Of a DNA stretch of 64,000 nucleotides, positions 52,698 through 63,230 are shown in pieces; within the stretch, counting starts at the first letter, position 1, and every line of letters starts with the position of its first letter. The notes under the pieces are model-generated. The model made no database searches. It worked only from the letters and a program-made list of their open reading frames with translations, and had not been told where the DNA came from. The translations under genes were made by a program, and so were the position numbers. The DNA comes from Brassica napus. Its lineage: Eukaryota > Streptophyta > Magnoliopsida > Brassicales > Brassicaceae. The stretch is taken from contig NW_026015179.1 in NCBI RefSeq assembly GCF_020379485.1, forward strand, positions 62,001-126,000, given 5' to 3'.

Positions 52698-53305
52698 TGT
52701 TGAGTTGAGCTGAATATATATGTATGAAGAGCTAAGGAGTTGAAGAGGAAAGGAGATGAGGAAGCTTGAGAGAGTTTAGGGAGAGCATGGTACGGACGTC
52801 CGTACAAGGCCGTACAAGCCGTACAGTCCGTACCATCCAGCATCGACCAAGACTTACCTTGCATCAGCCAAGTAACACGGTAACTAAGGTAAAGGGAAGG
52901 AACTTACCTTGAGGCATCAGACCGTTTAGGGATAAGGTAGAGCGCGCCTTGACAGGCTGGAACAGCTGGAAAGGCAAGAGCATCTCGGTCCAAGATGCCA
53001 GATACTCCGCGCATGTGGAGAAGCTAATTGGCTAGTCCAAATGAGCTTATCCTCTCCTGATTGACCTCACATGCTTTAGTCTTCTCTTGATTTCGAAAAC
53101 CCTTGTATGCTCTCTCTATATATTGTAACTCATCAACCCTAATGAAGATTATGCAGTTTGAGTCTCTCTAATCTCTTAGACACTATGCTTTTCTCTTAGA
53201 CACTAAACGGCTCTATCTAGTCTCCTAATCTTTCACAAACTTCTCTTAATCACTTCCTAAACACTCTCTTTATTCTGTTTACTCTAAGGATCTCTTAATC
53301 TCATA
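52698..53305 (+). repeat. 3' LTR of A2 (608 bp)
   Basis: No difference from the 5' LTR was noticed. GTACGG cluster at 52789-52834. CATAT follows. Confidence 0.94.
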
Positions 53306-53310
53306 CATAT

Positions 53311-55846
53311 TGATACCGAGACCTTCCAAAATGATTCTTAAGACTCCAGCCTTATCTGATGTGAGATCCTTCAAATCTTCTTGATTCTTCTCCTGATAGT
53401 ATCCTCTTTCTTCAATGAACTTCACATCTCTAGATACAAGCACCCTTCTAGCTTCTGGATCATAACACTTATATCCTTTTTGAGTTGTTGAGTAGCCAAT
53501 GAACATTGCCTTTCTGCTTCTTGCTTCTAGCTTGTTCCTCAACTCTCCTGGTACTAGAACATAGCATAAGCATCCAAACACTCTCATGTATTCCAAGGAT
53601 GGCTTGCGCTTGTTCAGAACTTCAAATGGTGCTTGATCCTTCAACACCTTTGTAGGCATCCTGTTGATTAGGTAGCACGCAGTGGATACAGCATCACTCC
53701 AGAATCTCTTAGGTACATTAGCTTGGAACATCAGTGACCGAGCCACTTCCATCAAGTGCCTGTTCTTCCTCTCAGCTACACCATTCTGTTGTGGTGTGTA
53801 GGGACAGCTTGTTTGATGAAGGATTCCATGGTGATCTAGATGACTCTTGAACGCATAGCTTGTGTACTCTCCTCCATTATCTGATCTCAAAATTTTAATC
53901 CTAGCATGATAATGGTTAGTCACATAAGCTTGAAAGTTCTTGAATGCATCTATCACCCTATCTTTTGATGGAATGAGTGTTAACCAGGTGTATTTAGATT
54001 TTTCATCAATGAATGTGACAAAGTACTTATGATTATCTCTAGAAAAACTAGGTGCAGTCCACACATCAGTATGAATCAAATCAAAGCAGTTTTCATAAAC
54101 AGTAGATGTTCTTGGAAACACATTCTTACAATGCTTGCCTAAAATGCAAGCCTCACACTTATTATTTTCAAAAACCACACCTGGTAACATCAAGTTTAAA
54201 GCCCTCTCATGGGGATGACCTAATCTAGCATGCCACAATGCATTTTTATTCAAACTAGAAGCAGAAGTAAATGAGCAGTTATAATTGGAAACAGGATCAA
54301 GCTTCTCAAGCATGTATAAGTCTCCCTTTGTAACTCCTTTTCCAATCAATTGGCTGCTCTCAATATCCTGAAACTTCACATCATTAGGACTGAATATAAC
54401 ATTGCAATTCAAATCAGTAGTGCATTTCTTAACTGAAAGAAGGTTTGATGTGAATTCCGGAATGTAAAATGCTCTAGTGTTCTTATCAAATAGCTTCAAG
54501 TTTCCTATTCCCTTAATAGGTATCTTATCCCCATTTGCAATCATCACACATCCATTAGTAGGTTCTATATCCTTAATCAGGTTGGTGTCACTAATCATAT
54601 GATGAGATGCACCTGAATCTATAATCAATGGTTTGGATGTATTGCTAGCACTATGGCAGATGCTAATTTGTGATCTATATGCATTCATCCTAGCATTTCT
54701 ATCAATGCAATGCTCAATTCCAGTCTTACTATCAATCCTAGCAATCTCAGCCACATTAGGAGTCATTTCTATAGTTCTAGCAATCATAGAAGCACCAAAT
54801 GAATACCCATGAATGTTACCATTATCCTTGAGCATTTTGATGAGTGCATCCATCTCGGATCTCCTGATGAAGTCTTGATCATTGCCTCGGGGGTTGATAG
54901 CTCCAGTATAGGTCACCAAAGCCTTTCCATCTCCTTCACGGTTCTCCACTTCAGCTCCTCGGTTAGATGGCCCTGCTCCGCTTGATCCTTCAGTCATGTG
55001 AGCTCTTGCCTCTCTCTCCTTCATGAACTTAGCCGGCTTCAAGTGAGGATGGAGTATCCAGCACTGACTCTTCTTGTGTCCATGCTTCTTGCAATGATCA
55101 CAATTCCCATTGAACTTCCTATCCTCATACTTGTTGTAACCAGCTTTGTTGGCTTGAGGAGGCTCTTCCCGGTCAGATTGCACAGCATTTGCAAGAGATA
55201 AGTCTCCCTTGCCTCCAAACAAACCCATTGAGCCCTGCTCCTTCTGTATCTTAGCACACACCTCTTCAAGGTCAGGCAGCTTCTCGGACCATAGCATGTG
55301 CTGGATGAGACCACTGTAACTTGCATTCAACGTGAGCAGCAACCCAAAGACCTTGTCCTGCTCACGTCTCTCATTTAGAAGCTCTGGATCAACCGTGGTT
55401 GGCCTCAGCATCTCTAACTCAGACCAAAGAGACCTGAACCTCCCCAAGTGCTTAGTGAACTCCATGTCATCTTGGGTTAACCCATTGATCGCCTTCTTGA
55501 CTTCAAACACTCGGTTCAGGTTAGAAGTGTTTCCATACACTTTCTGTAGAGTATCCCACAGCTCCTTGGCTGTCTCACAGTAGCTATAAGCATCTAGTAT
55601 AGCCGGCTCCAAAGAGGCATGAAGAACTGACATCACCATCATGTCTTCTTGTTGCCACTTCTCTACAACACTCTCCTCGGGGCTCTCCTTTTCACCCTCC
55701 TGAGTAATCGCCATTGGAGCCTCACCAGATGTGATATGCTTCCACAAACCCTTGCTTCCCACAGCAGTCTTCACCATCCTAGACCAGACTAGGTAGTTGG
55801 TTCCTTTGAATGTCACCGCGACCTTCATCTTCATGCCACTATCCAT
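53311..55846 (-). CDS. gag-pol: Copia Gag-Pol of J, N-terminal part (split by A2)
   Basis: The start is taken as the ATG of MDSGMKMKVAV at 55846, matching I and A2; a TTG 11 codons upstream only extends the frame. Gag, the zinc knuckle (CDHCKKHGHKKSQC), protease (IIDSGASHH), the integrase zinc domain and the whole DD35E core are present. The frame stops being J-like at LEGLGIN, where A2 inserts, and continues at 47220-45224. No other damage. Confidence 0.93.
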
Positions 55847-56096
55847 CTTGAACAGCTTGACGTCTACAGCTTGAATCAACCGGTTAGATCTTGAACTGAG
55901 AACCCACGCTGCTCTCTAGAACACAGATACACTCTTGAGTCTTTAAGTGAACCTCCCGCGGACCACCAAGACACACACAAAACACCTTGAGCTTTTGAAC
56001 TCTCAAGAAACTCTCAAACACACTCACTTGTTCTCTTAAAGTTTCAAACTTGAATCCTTAAGAGAATAATCACTCACGAACTCAGATTGCAATCAA

Positions 56097-56112
56097 CCTG
56101 GCTCTGATACCA
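56097..56112 (-). other. Primer binding site of J
   Basis: The sense TGGTATCAGAGCCAGG abuts the J 5' LTR. Confidence 0.92.
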
Positions 56113-56243
56113 TATGACTTTTAGGAATATAAAGATTAATCTGAGTTTAGAATAGGATTAAGGAAGAGAATAAGAGATTTAGGAGACTGATTAGAAACTA
56201 ATGGAGAATCATGATGAAATGAGTAAAGAGAAAGATTGTTTAG
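56113..56243 (-). repeat. 5' LTR of J, first piece (cut by F)
   Basis: 131 bp matching 44491-44621. Ends at TTTAG, the TSD of F. The rest is at 60456-60916; together 592 bp, equal to the 3' LTR. Confidence 0.92.
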
Positions 56244-57260
56244 TGTTAGGTTTTCAGAGCTCAGGCTGTGTGTGTGAGAACAAGCCACTAAGGGCGAAAT
56301 GAGAGCTTGAACTGAAGAGAGAAAGGTCTGATGAAAACTGTATGAACTTGGACAGAAACAAGAGATTTAGAGAGATTAAGAGATTTAAGTATAAGAAAGG
56401 GAGAGATTAAGGGATTCTTATCCAAGAACACACTTTGTATTATGAAGGAGGAGGGGAAATCCCCCTCTCTCTCTTAAGAGAGTTACAAAACGTCCATGAT
56501 AGCCTTTATATAGGCTTTACACTTTGTAAAATCATAAACCTTTAATCTAATGGATAGAAATGACTTGAGATGAATGGATGGCTAGGATGGAGTTTTCTTG
56601 TTTGCAATCTGAGTGAATTGATCTGATTGGAGTAGAGAATGCTGGCTGGTGATTGGTTGATTCAAACTGGTCAAGGCAAGGGCTAGCTCCTGATTGGTTC
56701 CCTTAAGGCTCCCATGAACCCTTTTCACAAAGATGGCTAGATACATGGTCAAGGCTGCTTTTCCTTTACAGCTCAAAGACAGGCTGTCATTGACCACGCC
56801 CTAGCTGTCCCTTATCCACAAATAGTCACAAGATAACTCAGGTTTGTCTTCTCTTGCGCCCTAAGTTTGCACAGCTTCATTTCAGCTTGATCCGGAACAA
56901 GTACGGACTAAGGTACGGACCGCCTGTCCGTACCTTGCCCTAAGTTTGCACATCTCACCAAAACATCTCCAATGGTTGAGTGTGATCAGGTTCTGGGTCG
57001 CCCTAAGTTTGCACGGTTCGTCTGTACCGTCTGAACCTCGGGACGCCCTATCTTTGCACCATCACCCAACTCTCTCCAAATGGTGTCTAAGTCCCTCCGG
57101 GACTTAAACCATATCTTTGCACAGCCTTCATGATACTTCTAGACATCTCTAAACTCTCATGAAGCCTTGATAGACAATCTCTTAAGATCTTGTCCCTATC
57201 TTTGCACCAAACCCAAACTCCTCCATATCCTATGGCTCCATTTCTTTCTTCAAGTCAACA
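56244..57260 (-). repeat. 3' LTR of F (1017 bp)
   Basis: In sense orientation TGTTGACT to CCTAACA. It carries GTACGG motifs at 56901-56935 and six copies of a CCCTA-(A/T)-(G/C)-TTTGCAC word at 56858, 56937, 57000, 57045, 57108 and 57193, all in one orientation. Confidence 0.93.
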
Positions 57261-57331
57261 CTCCCCCTCAAGCTTGACTCTAGGTGATCCTAAGTCAAGC
57301 TTGGAACCTTGAAGAACTCCCTCATTAAAAA

Positions 57332-57372
57332 CCTCACCAAGGAAAACCCTTTGGGATAAAACCTTGATGAGG
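57332..57372 (-). promoter_or_regulatory. Conserved 3' hairpin of F
   Basis: The sense arms CCTCATCAAGG and CCTTGGTGAGG pair over 11 bp with one wobble; the inner stem is CCCAAAGGG, a changed loop with the stem kept. Confidence 0.77.
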
Positions 57373-59417
57373 GAAAAAGAGTAGAGCCTCCAAGGCCTAG
57401 GGATTGGCCAGTGAGCCTATGTGCCTTAGTATCACTGAGGTTTAGGCACATAGGCTCTGGATCATGGCCTCTTCACTTCACCACTCTTCTTGGACTTCTT
57501 CTTAAACTCCGTTTGTGTCTTCCCTTCTCTCATGGCTTCTCGCCATCTCCATCAGGTAAGATCACGCCCTCTTCATTGAGAATCCAAGTAAGGTACCTGA
57601 TACATCATTCAAGAAGTGTATCAGTTCTCAAGAGATAAACCTATCATGAATGTATATAAAGAGATAGAGATCAGGTTTACTCCCTTGTATAAATGGTGAG
57701 GAGTGGCTGCTCTTCACATGCCACTTGAGTCCCTCACTTGCTGAGCTTAACAGCTCCTTCTCTGATCATGCAAGCTCATCCACACTCCCCCTCAAGCTTG
57801 AGACCAAGTATAGGGAAGGTCCAAGCTTGATGGTGAGCGCATGATAGCTCCATGATACGCCTTGTGGAAAGCACCTCCATCTCCTTCGGACTTGATGCTT
57901 GAACCTCCACTACATCATCATTGCACTGAGGAGATACCTCAGCCCACTCTCCAAGCACCTCACACGCCTTGTTGAGTGACCTTCTTCTTCCCTCTACTTA
58001 GGCTGAATCACTCCATGATCAGCTTGCAATGACCTTGAGTAACACAGGTCATTGAGCAACAGGATCATCAGGTGGCTCACTTTGCTCCCCTCCTCAAGCT
58101 TGGATTGAATATGGGTCCAAGCTTGAAGTGAGCCTCAATGAGCCTTAAGATCAGGAGCGCAACATCTCATAGAGTGCGCTTCAACCACTGATCAACCCTT
58201 CCCTTTATCTCCAATGCCTTCTGGTCACCGGTCTCCTCCAGACTTAGGTGATGACCACTCGCCTTGTGTATCCACACATACACCACAGCGACCATTCCCA
58301 ATGGGTAAAGTCTTCCTCTTCTGCTCGGATTGGTGATGGACAGAGAGCACATCTTGTGAACCTGAAACATCACTCAAACTCCAGCAAAGATAAGACACAA
58401 GCATTGGGATCAATCCTTGACAAAGCATAAAGTTTGATCTCCAATATCACAAGCTATACAACAGATTGAAACAAGCATTATCAAGTTCACATCTTTGCAA
58501 GCAATCTCTCTAAGTACAAGCAAGATCAAATCAGATTCAAGACAAGCTACTTAGGCAATCAACCCTGCCTTAATCCGCAATCATAGACATCCATCTATGT
58601 GCTCAATGTTAAGGCAGCAACAAGATGACAATATGCTGTGACCTTAATCAGTTTCTAGCTCATGTATGCAACAGGATCAGCCAATGCTTTCTATTATCCT
58701 AACACACATCACTTATAACTGAGGCAAAGCAATATTAATCATCAATCAACATCAGACAATGCAAAACCTTAAGTGATTTCAGTTTAATGAAAGCTAATAG
58801 GATTCAGACAGTTTCTAACATCCTAGCACAATCATAACCAAATCAGGCTAAGCATTTCATTTCTCAACATCAAACAACACTCAATAGCATCCTGGGACAG
58901 ATTCTAAATCATTTCATTTAGCAATCTTAAACATATCCTCAGGTTCATTTAATCACATCACAACACAACAACCTGTTTCAATCACAAGCTCATATCAAGA
59001 AGGTTTAGGATTAGCTTACAACCAAGGAACCTGAGCTGGTTCCTTGAGTCACCTTGGTAATAGGCCACGAATCTGGTGGATAAGAGAGCTGGATCGTCAC
59101 CCAACACCTTCTCTTTGTGTTCATAACCTCCTTCTTGAAACCACAACACAAAAGGTTCCATCTTTCTTCACAGCTCCAAGTCTCCAACTTCAGGAACAAG
59201 ATGAGAGCTTTTTTCTTGAAGGGTTTCAGCTTGGGACAGAGTTGAGACACGCCTTTAATGGACTGGAGAGAGGAGGAACGACCAGGAGACACCACCATAG
59301 CTTCAAACACCTTCTTCATGAAGAGAGAGAACAGGCTGGACATCTTCAATGGTTTTGATCTGTGATGAGGCTAGACTTGTGATGTATATGCGGAAGCTGG
59401 AACCAAGTTCTGATGAA

Positions 59418-59433
59418 CCTGGCTCTGATACCA
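59418..59433 (-). other. Primer binding site of F
   Basis: The sense TGGTATCAGAGCCAGG abuts the 5' LTR; same primer tRNA as the autonomous elements. Confidence 0.92.
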
Positions 59434-60450
59434 TGTTAGGTTTTCAGAGCTCAGGCTGTGTGTGTGAGAACAAGCCACTAAGGGCGAAATGAGAGCTTGA
59501 ACTGAAGAGAGAAAGGTCTGATGAAAACTGTATGAACTTGGACAGAAACAAGAGATTTAGAGAGATTAAGAGATTTAAGTATAAGAAAGGGAGAGATTAA
59601 GGGATTCTTATCCAAGAACACACTTTGTATTATGAAGGAGGAGGGGAAATCCCCCTCTCTCTCTTAAGAGAGTTACAAAACGTCCATGATAGCCTTTATA
59701 TAGGCTTTACACTTTGTAAAATCATAAACCTTTAATCTAATGGATAGAAATGACTTGAGATGAATGGATGGCTAGGATGGAGTTTTCTTGTTTGCAATCT
59801 GAGTGAATTGATCTGATTGGAGTAGAGAATGCTGGCTGGTGATTGGTTGATTCAAACTGGTCAAGGCAAGGGCTAGCTCCTGATTGGTTCCCTTAAGGCT
59901 CCCATGAACCCTTTTCACAAAGATGGCTAGATACATGGTCAAGGCTGCTTTTCCTTTACAGCTCAAAGACAGGCTGTCATTGACCACGCCCTAGCTGTCC
60001 CTTATCCACAAATAGTCACAAGATAACTCAGGTTTGTCTTCTCTTGCGCCCTAAGTTTGCACAGCTTCATTTCAGCTTGATCCGGAACAAGTACGGACTA
60101 AGGTACGGACCGCCTGTCCGTACCTTGCCCTAAGTTTGCACATCTCACCAAAACATCTCCAATGGTTGAGTGTGATCAGGTTCTGGGTCGCCCTAAGTTT
60201 GCACGGTTCGTCTGTACCGTCTGAACCTCGGGACGCCCTATCTTTGCACCATCACCCAACTCTCTCCAAATGGTGTCTAAGTCCCTCCGGGACTTAAACC
60301 ATATCTTTGCACAGCCTTCATGATACTTCTAGACATCTCTAAACTCTCATGAAGCCTTGATAGACAATCTCTTAAGATCTTGTCCCTATCTTTGCACCAA
60401 ACCCAAACTCCTCCATATCCTATGGCTCCATTTCTTTCTTCAAGTCAACA
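59434..60450 (-). repeat. 5' LTR of F (1017 bp)
   Basis: Collinear with 56244-57260 at an offset of 3190; no difference noticed. GTACGG motifs at 60091-60125. Confidence 0.93.
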
Positions 60451-60455
60451 TTTAG

Positions 60456-60916
60456 AACTGTCTAATCTTTATTAATGACCTTGAGTTACAATATATAGTA
60501 AGGAGAGCTTAGGGTTTCGATCACAAAAGGATAAGGAAAGCATGTGAAGTCAAAAGGAGGAGGAGCCTATATTTGAATCCGGCCAATGAGCTTCTCCAAG
60601 TGTGTGAGGCATCTAGCATCTTCCCATAGATGCTGTTTACTTTCCAGTCCATGCCAGACTGTCAGTCCGCGCCTCATCCCTTCTTCCTCCGCGGTCTTAT
60701 CCACTCCAAAGCTTATCCTCCTCTTCACTAAGTTACCTTGGTAACTTATCTTTACCTTGGTGAGTTTGGTTGATGTCCTATGTACGGATGGTACGGCCTG
60801 TACGGCCTTGTACGGATCACTCAACCCAAACTCATCTCTTCTTCTATACTTCATCTCTTCCTCTAATGCCTTAACTCCCTTAGCTCCTCTTCTCATATAC
60901 TTAACTCTGATCAACA
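60456..60916 (-). repeat. 5' LTR of J, second piece
   Basis: 461 bp matching 44622-45082, with GTAC cores at 60782-60815. Ends CAACA, followed by TSD GTATG and the Gag frame of I. Confidence 0.92.
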
Positions 60917-60921
60917 GTATG

Positions 60922-62524
60922 GCAACACTTCAAACCTAAGCCGAGTGTTTGAAGTGAAGCAAGCCATCAACAACCTTGTACAAGAAGACATGGAGTTCAC
61001 CAAGCATCTAGGGAGATTCAGGAGTCTCTGGTCCGAGATGGAGATGCTTAGGCCAAGCACAACGGATGCGGATGAGCTTAACAAGAGGAGAGAGCAAGAC
61101 AAGGTCTTTGGGCTACTCCTCACGCTGAACCCGGCTTACAACGGTCTCATCCAGCACCTGCTGAGGGAGGACAATCTACCTAACCTTGAGGATGTGTGTG
61201 CACGGATTCAGAAGGAGCAAGGCTCCATTGGGCTGTTTGCAAAGAAAGGAGACCTTTCCCTTGCAAGCCAAGCAACTCAAGAGGAGGGGAGTGAAGCTCC
61301 GCAAGCAAACAAGGCTGCTGCGCATGGGAAGTTTGAGGAGAGGAGGTTCAATGGGAACTATGATCACTGCAAGAAGCATGGCCACAAGAAGAGCCAATGC
61401 TGGATCCTTCACCCACACCTCAAGCCGGCAAAGTTCATGAAGGACCGTGAAGCAAGGGCTAATGCATCAGATGGAACGGGTGGAGCTGGTACAAGCAAAG
61501 GAAAGGAGATAGATGGGCGTGAGGCAGGGGATGGGAAGTCTCTTGTTGCCTACACCGGGGCACCAAGCAACCGTGGGAACAATGATCAAGAGTATCTAAG
61601 GAGATCCGACCTTGATGCTCTCATTAAGATGTTCAAGGAGAATGGTAACATCTTTGGGTATTCTTTTGGTGCTAGGGTGGTAGAGAACTATGAGAATCTA
61701 ACTAGAACTGATAGGATGCATGAGAGCTTGATAGAAATGGTAAATCAATCTAGGATTGCAAACTTTGCTAGAAATGATCATGCATTCAAACCATCTAGTA
61801 TCCTTGCGCATATTGCTAGTTCTCATGACATTAAGCCATTAGTGATTGATTCAGGTGCATCTCATCATATGATAAGTGATACTAGCTTGATTAAAAACAT
61901 TGTGCCAATGAATGGAAATGTAATGATTGCTAATGGAGATAAGATTCCTATTAGAGGAATAGGAAGTCTTAAACTGTTTGATAAGGAAACTAAAGCTTTT
62001 TATATGCCTGAATTTACATCAAACTTGTTATCTGTTAAGAAGTGTGCTACTGATTTGCAATGCAATGTTATATTCAGTCCTAATGATGTTAAGTTTCAGG
62101 ATATTAAAAGCAGCAAGATGATCGGAAAGGGAGTGACTAAAGGAGAGCTATATTTACTTGAAGATCTCGCTCCTGTTTCTAGATATAGCTGCTCGTTTAC
62201 TTCTGTTTCTAGTTCTGGTTTAAGTAAAAATGCATTGTGGCATGCTAGATTAGGACACCCTCATAATAAGGCTTTAAAACTGATGTTGCCAGGTGTTTCC
62301 TTTGAGAATAATGATTGTGAAGCTTGCATTTTAGGCAAGCATTGTAGAACTGTCTTTACCAAGTCTACTACTGTTTATGAAAAATGTTTTGATCTTATTA
62401 TTTCTGATGTTTGGACTGCACCCTGCCTATCTAGAGAAAACCATAAGTATTATGTAACTTTCATTGATGAAAAATCCAAATACACCTGGTTAACCTTAAT
62501 TCCAACCAAAGATAGGGTACTTGA
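60922..62524 (+). pseudogene. gag-pol: Gag-Pol of I, third piece (gag to integrase)
   Basis: Continues the I frame from GNTSNLSRVFEV through Gag, protease (VIDSGASHHM) and the integrase zinc domain to KDRVLD, where H interrupts. The zinc knuckle reads YDHCKKHGHKKSQC: the first zinc-binding Cys is Tyr (TAT at 61359-61361). In integrase the His before the first catalytic Asp is Ile (IISDVW for IHSDVW); the Asp is kept. The three pieces join without a frameshift. Confidence 0.93.
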
Positions 62525-63088
62525 TATGACTTTAGAGAATATGAAAGGTATTGAGAAGTCTAAGAGAGATTCAAGAGAGATTAGAGTGTTTAAGTGAAAG
62601 TGTATGAGATTATCATGATGAACTAGAGAGAGAGAGACTCATAAACTCGTGTATATTATTAATCAATCAGATTACAAGTTATATAGTAAGGGAGAGAGAC
62701 ACTAGGTTAAACATTAGGGAAAGCATAAGCATGTGGAGTCAAAGGGGAAGAGGAGCGTCCATTTGAAATGATCCAATGGGAGAGCTTACACGCTTTGGTA
62801 TCTTGGCATCTAAGACCAAGATGCTGTTTGCTTTACAGCCTGGAACAGCTAGAGACGCGCTGGTCTTCTTCCCTCAACGGACTGATCAGGATAAGGCTGT
62901 AACAAGGATAATCTCTCACGGTAACTCCACTTGGGTAACTTTAGGATGATCCTCTTTCCCTAAGTGTACGGCCTCACTTGTACGGCCTTGGCTTGTACGG
63001 ACATCCCTCATGTACTGATTCCTTATTCAGAATCCTCTCATCCCTTCATGCCTTCACCTTGATGTCTCTTCTCTCCTTTTATTTAACA
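62525..63088 (-). repeat. 3' LTR of H (564 bp)
   Basis: In sense orientation TGTTAAAT to GTCATA (TG...TA). GTACGG motifs lie at 62966-63000. Confidence 0.88.
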
Positions 63089-63100
63089 CTCCCCCTCAAG
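63089..63100 (-). other. Polypurine tract of H
   Basis: The sense CTTGAGGGGGAG directly precedes the 3' LTR. Confidence 0.88.
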
Positions 63101-63156
63101 CTTAGACTCTTGCAAAGCTAAGCTTGGAAAGGCCATGAGATCTTCCTCATTAAAAA

Positions 63157-63197
63157 CCTCACCAAAGAAAACCCATTGGGACAAAACTTTGATGAGG
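63157..63197 (-). promoter_or_regulatory. Conserved 3' UTR hairpin of H
   Basis: The sense arms CCTCATCAAAG and CTTTGGTGAGG pair around CCCAATGGG. Confidence 0.75.
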
Positions 63198-63230
63198 GAA
63201 AAAGAGTGAAGAACTCATGGCTAAGGGGAC

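Larger units (their letters stand above)
47221..53305 (+). mobile_element. Complete copia element A2 (level 3, inside J)
   Basis: 608-bp LTRs at both ends, primer site, open 1504-residue polyprotein, hairpin and purine tract, with exact TSD CATAT (47216-47220 and 53306-53310). It is antisense to its host J. The LTRs look identical, so the insertion is recent. It is the reference copy for A1. Confidence 0.96.
57261..59433 (-). other. Interior of F: no recognisable gene
   Basis: It begins at the left with the purine tract (57261-57272). No frame resembles a retrotransposon protein. The longest sense frame is 112 codons (59011-59349, opening from a TTG, with an ATG two codons in), near the place where gag would start; it matches no family I know. 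A second short sense frame (58225-58428) resembles one in D. The region may serve as RNA only. Confidence 0.8.
56244..60450 (-). mobile_element. Non-autonomous LTR retrotransposon F (level 3, inside the J LTR)
   Basis: Two 1017-bp LTRs flank only 2173 bp of interior with primer site, hairpin and purine tract but no gag or pol. Exact TSD TTTAG (56239-56243 and 60451-60455). The LTRs seem identical, so it moved recently despite lacking enzymes. Related to D by stretches of interior sequence. Unlike all other elements here its ends are the standard TG...CA. Confidence 0.93.
44491..60916 (-). mobile_element. Copia element J (level 2, inside I), split by A2 and F
   Basis: A full-length element on the minus strand with 592-bp LTRs and exact TSD GTATG (44486-44490 and 60917-60921). 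A2 sits in its coding region (TSD CATAT) and F in its 5' LTR (TSD TTTAG). Removal of both gives one uninterrupted 1510-residue frame and equal-length LTRs. The RT region is nearly identical in protein to family A; gag and integrase are more diverged. Confidence 0.94.

Noticed and set aside
45224..55879. Two separate genes at 45224-47218 and 53279-55879
   Set aside because: They are one J polyprotein split by A2; the frame rejoins exactly after removing A2 and one CATAT copy.
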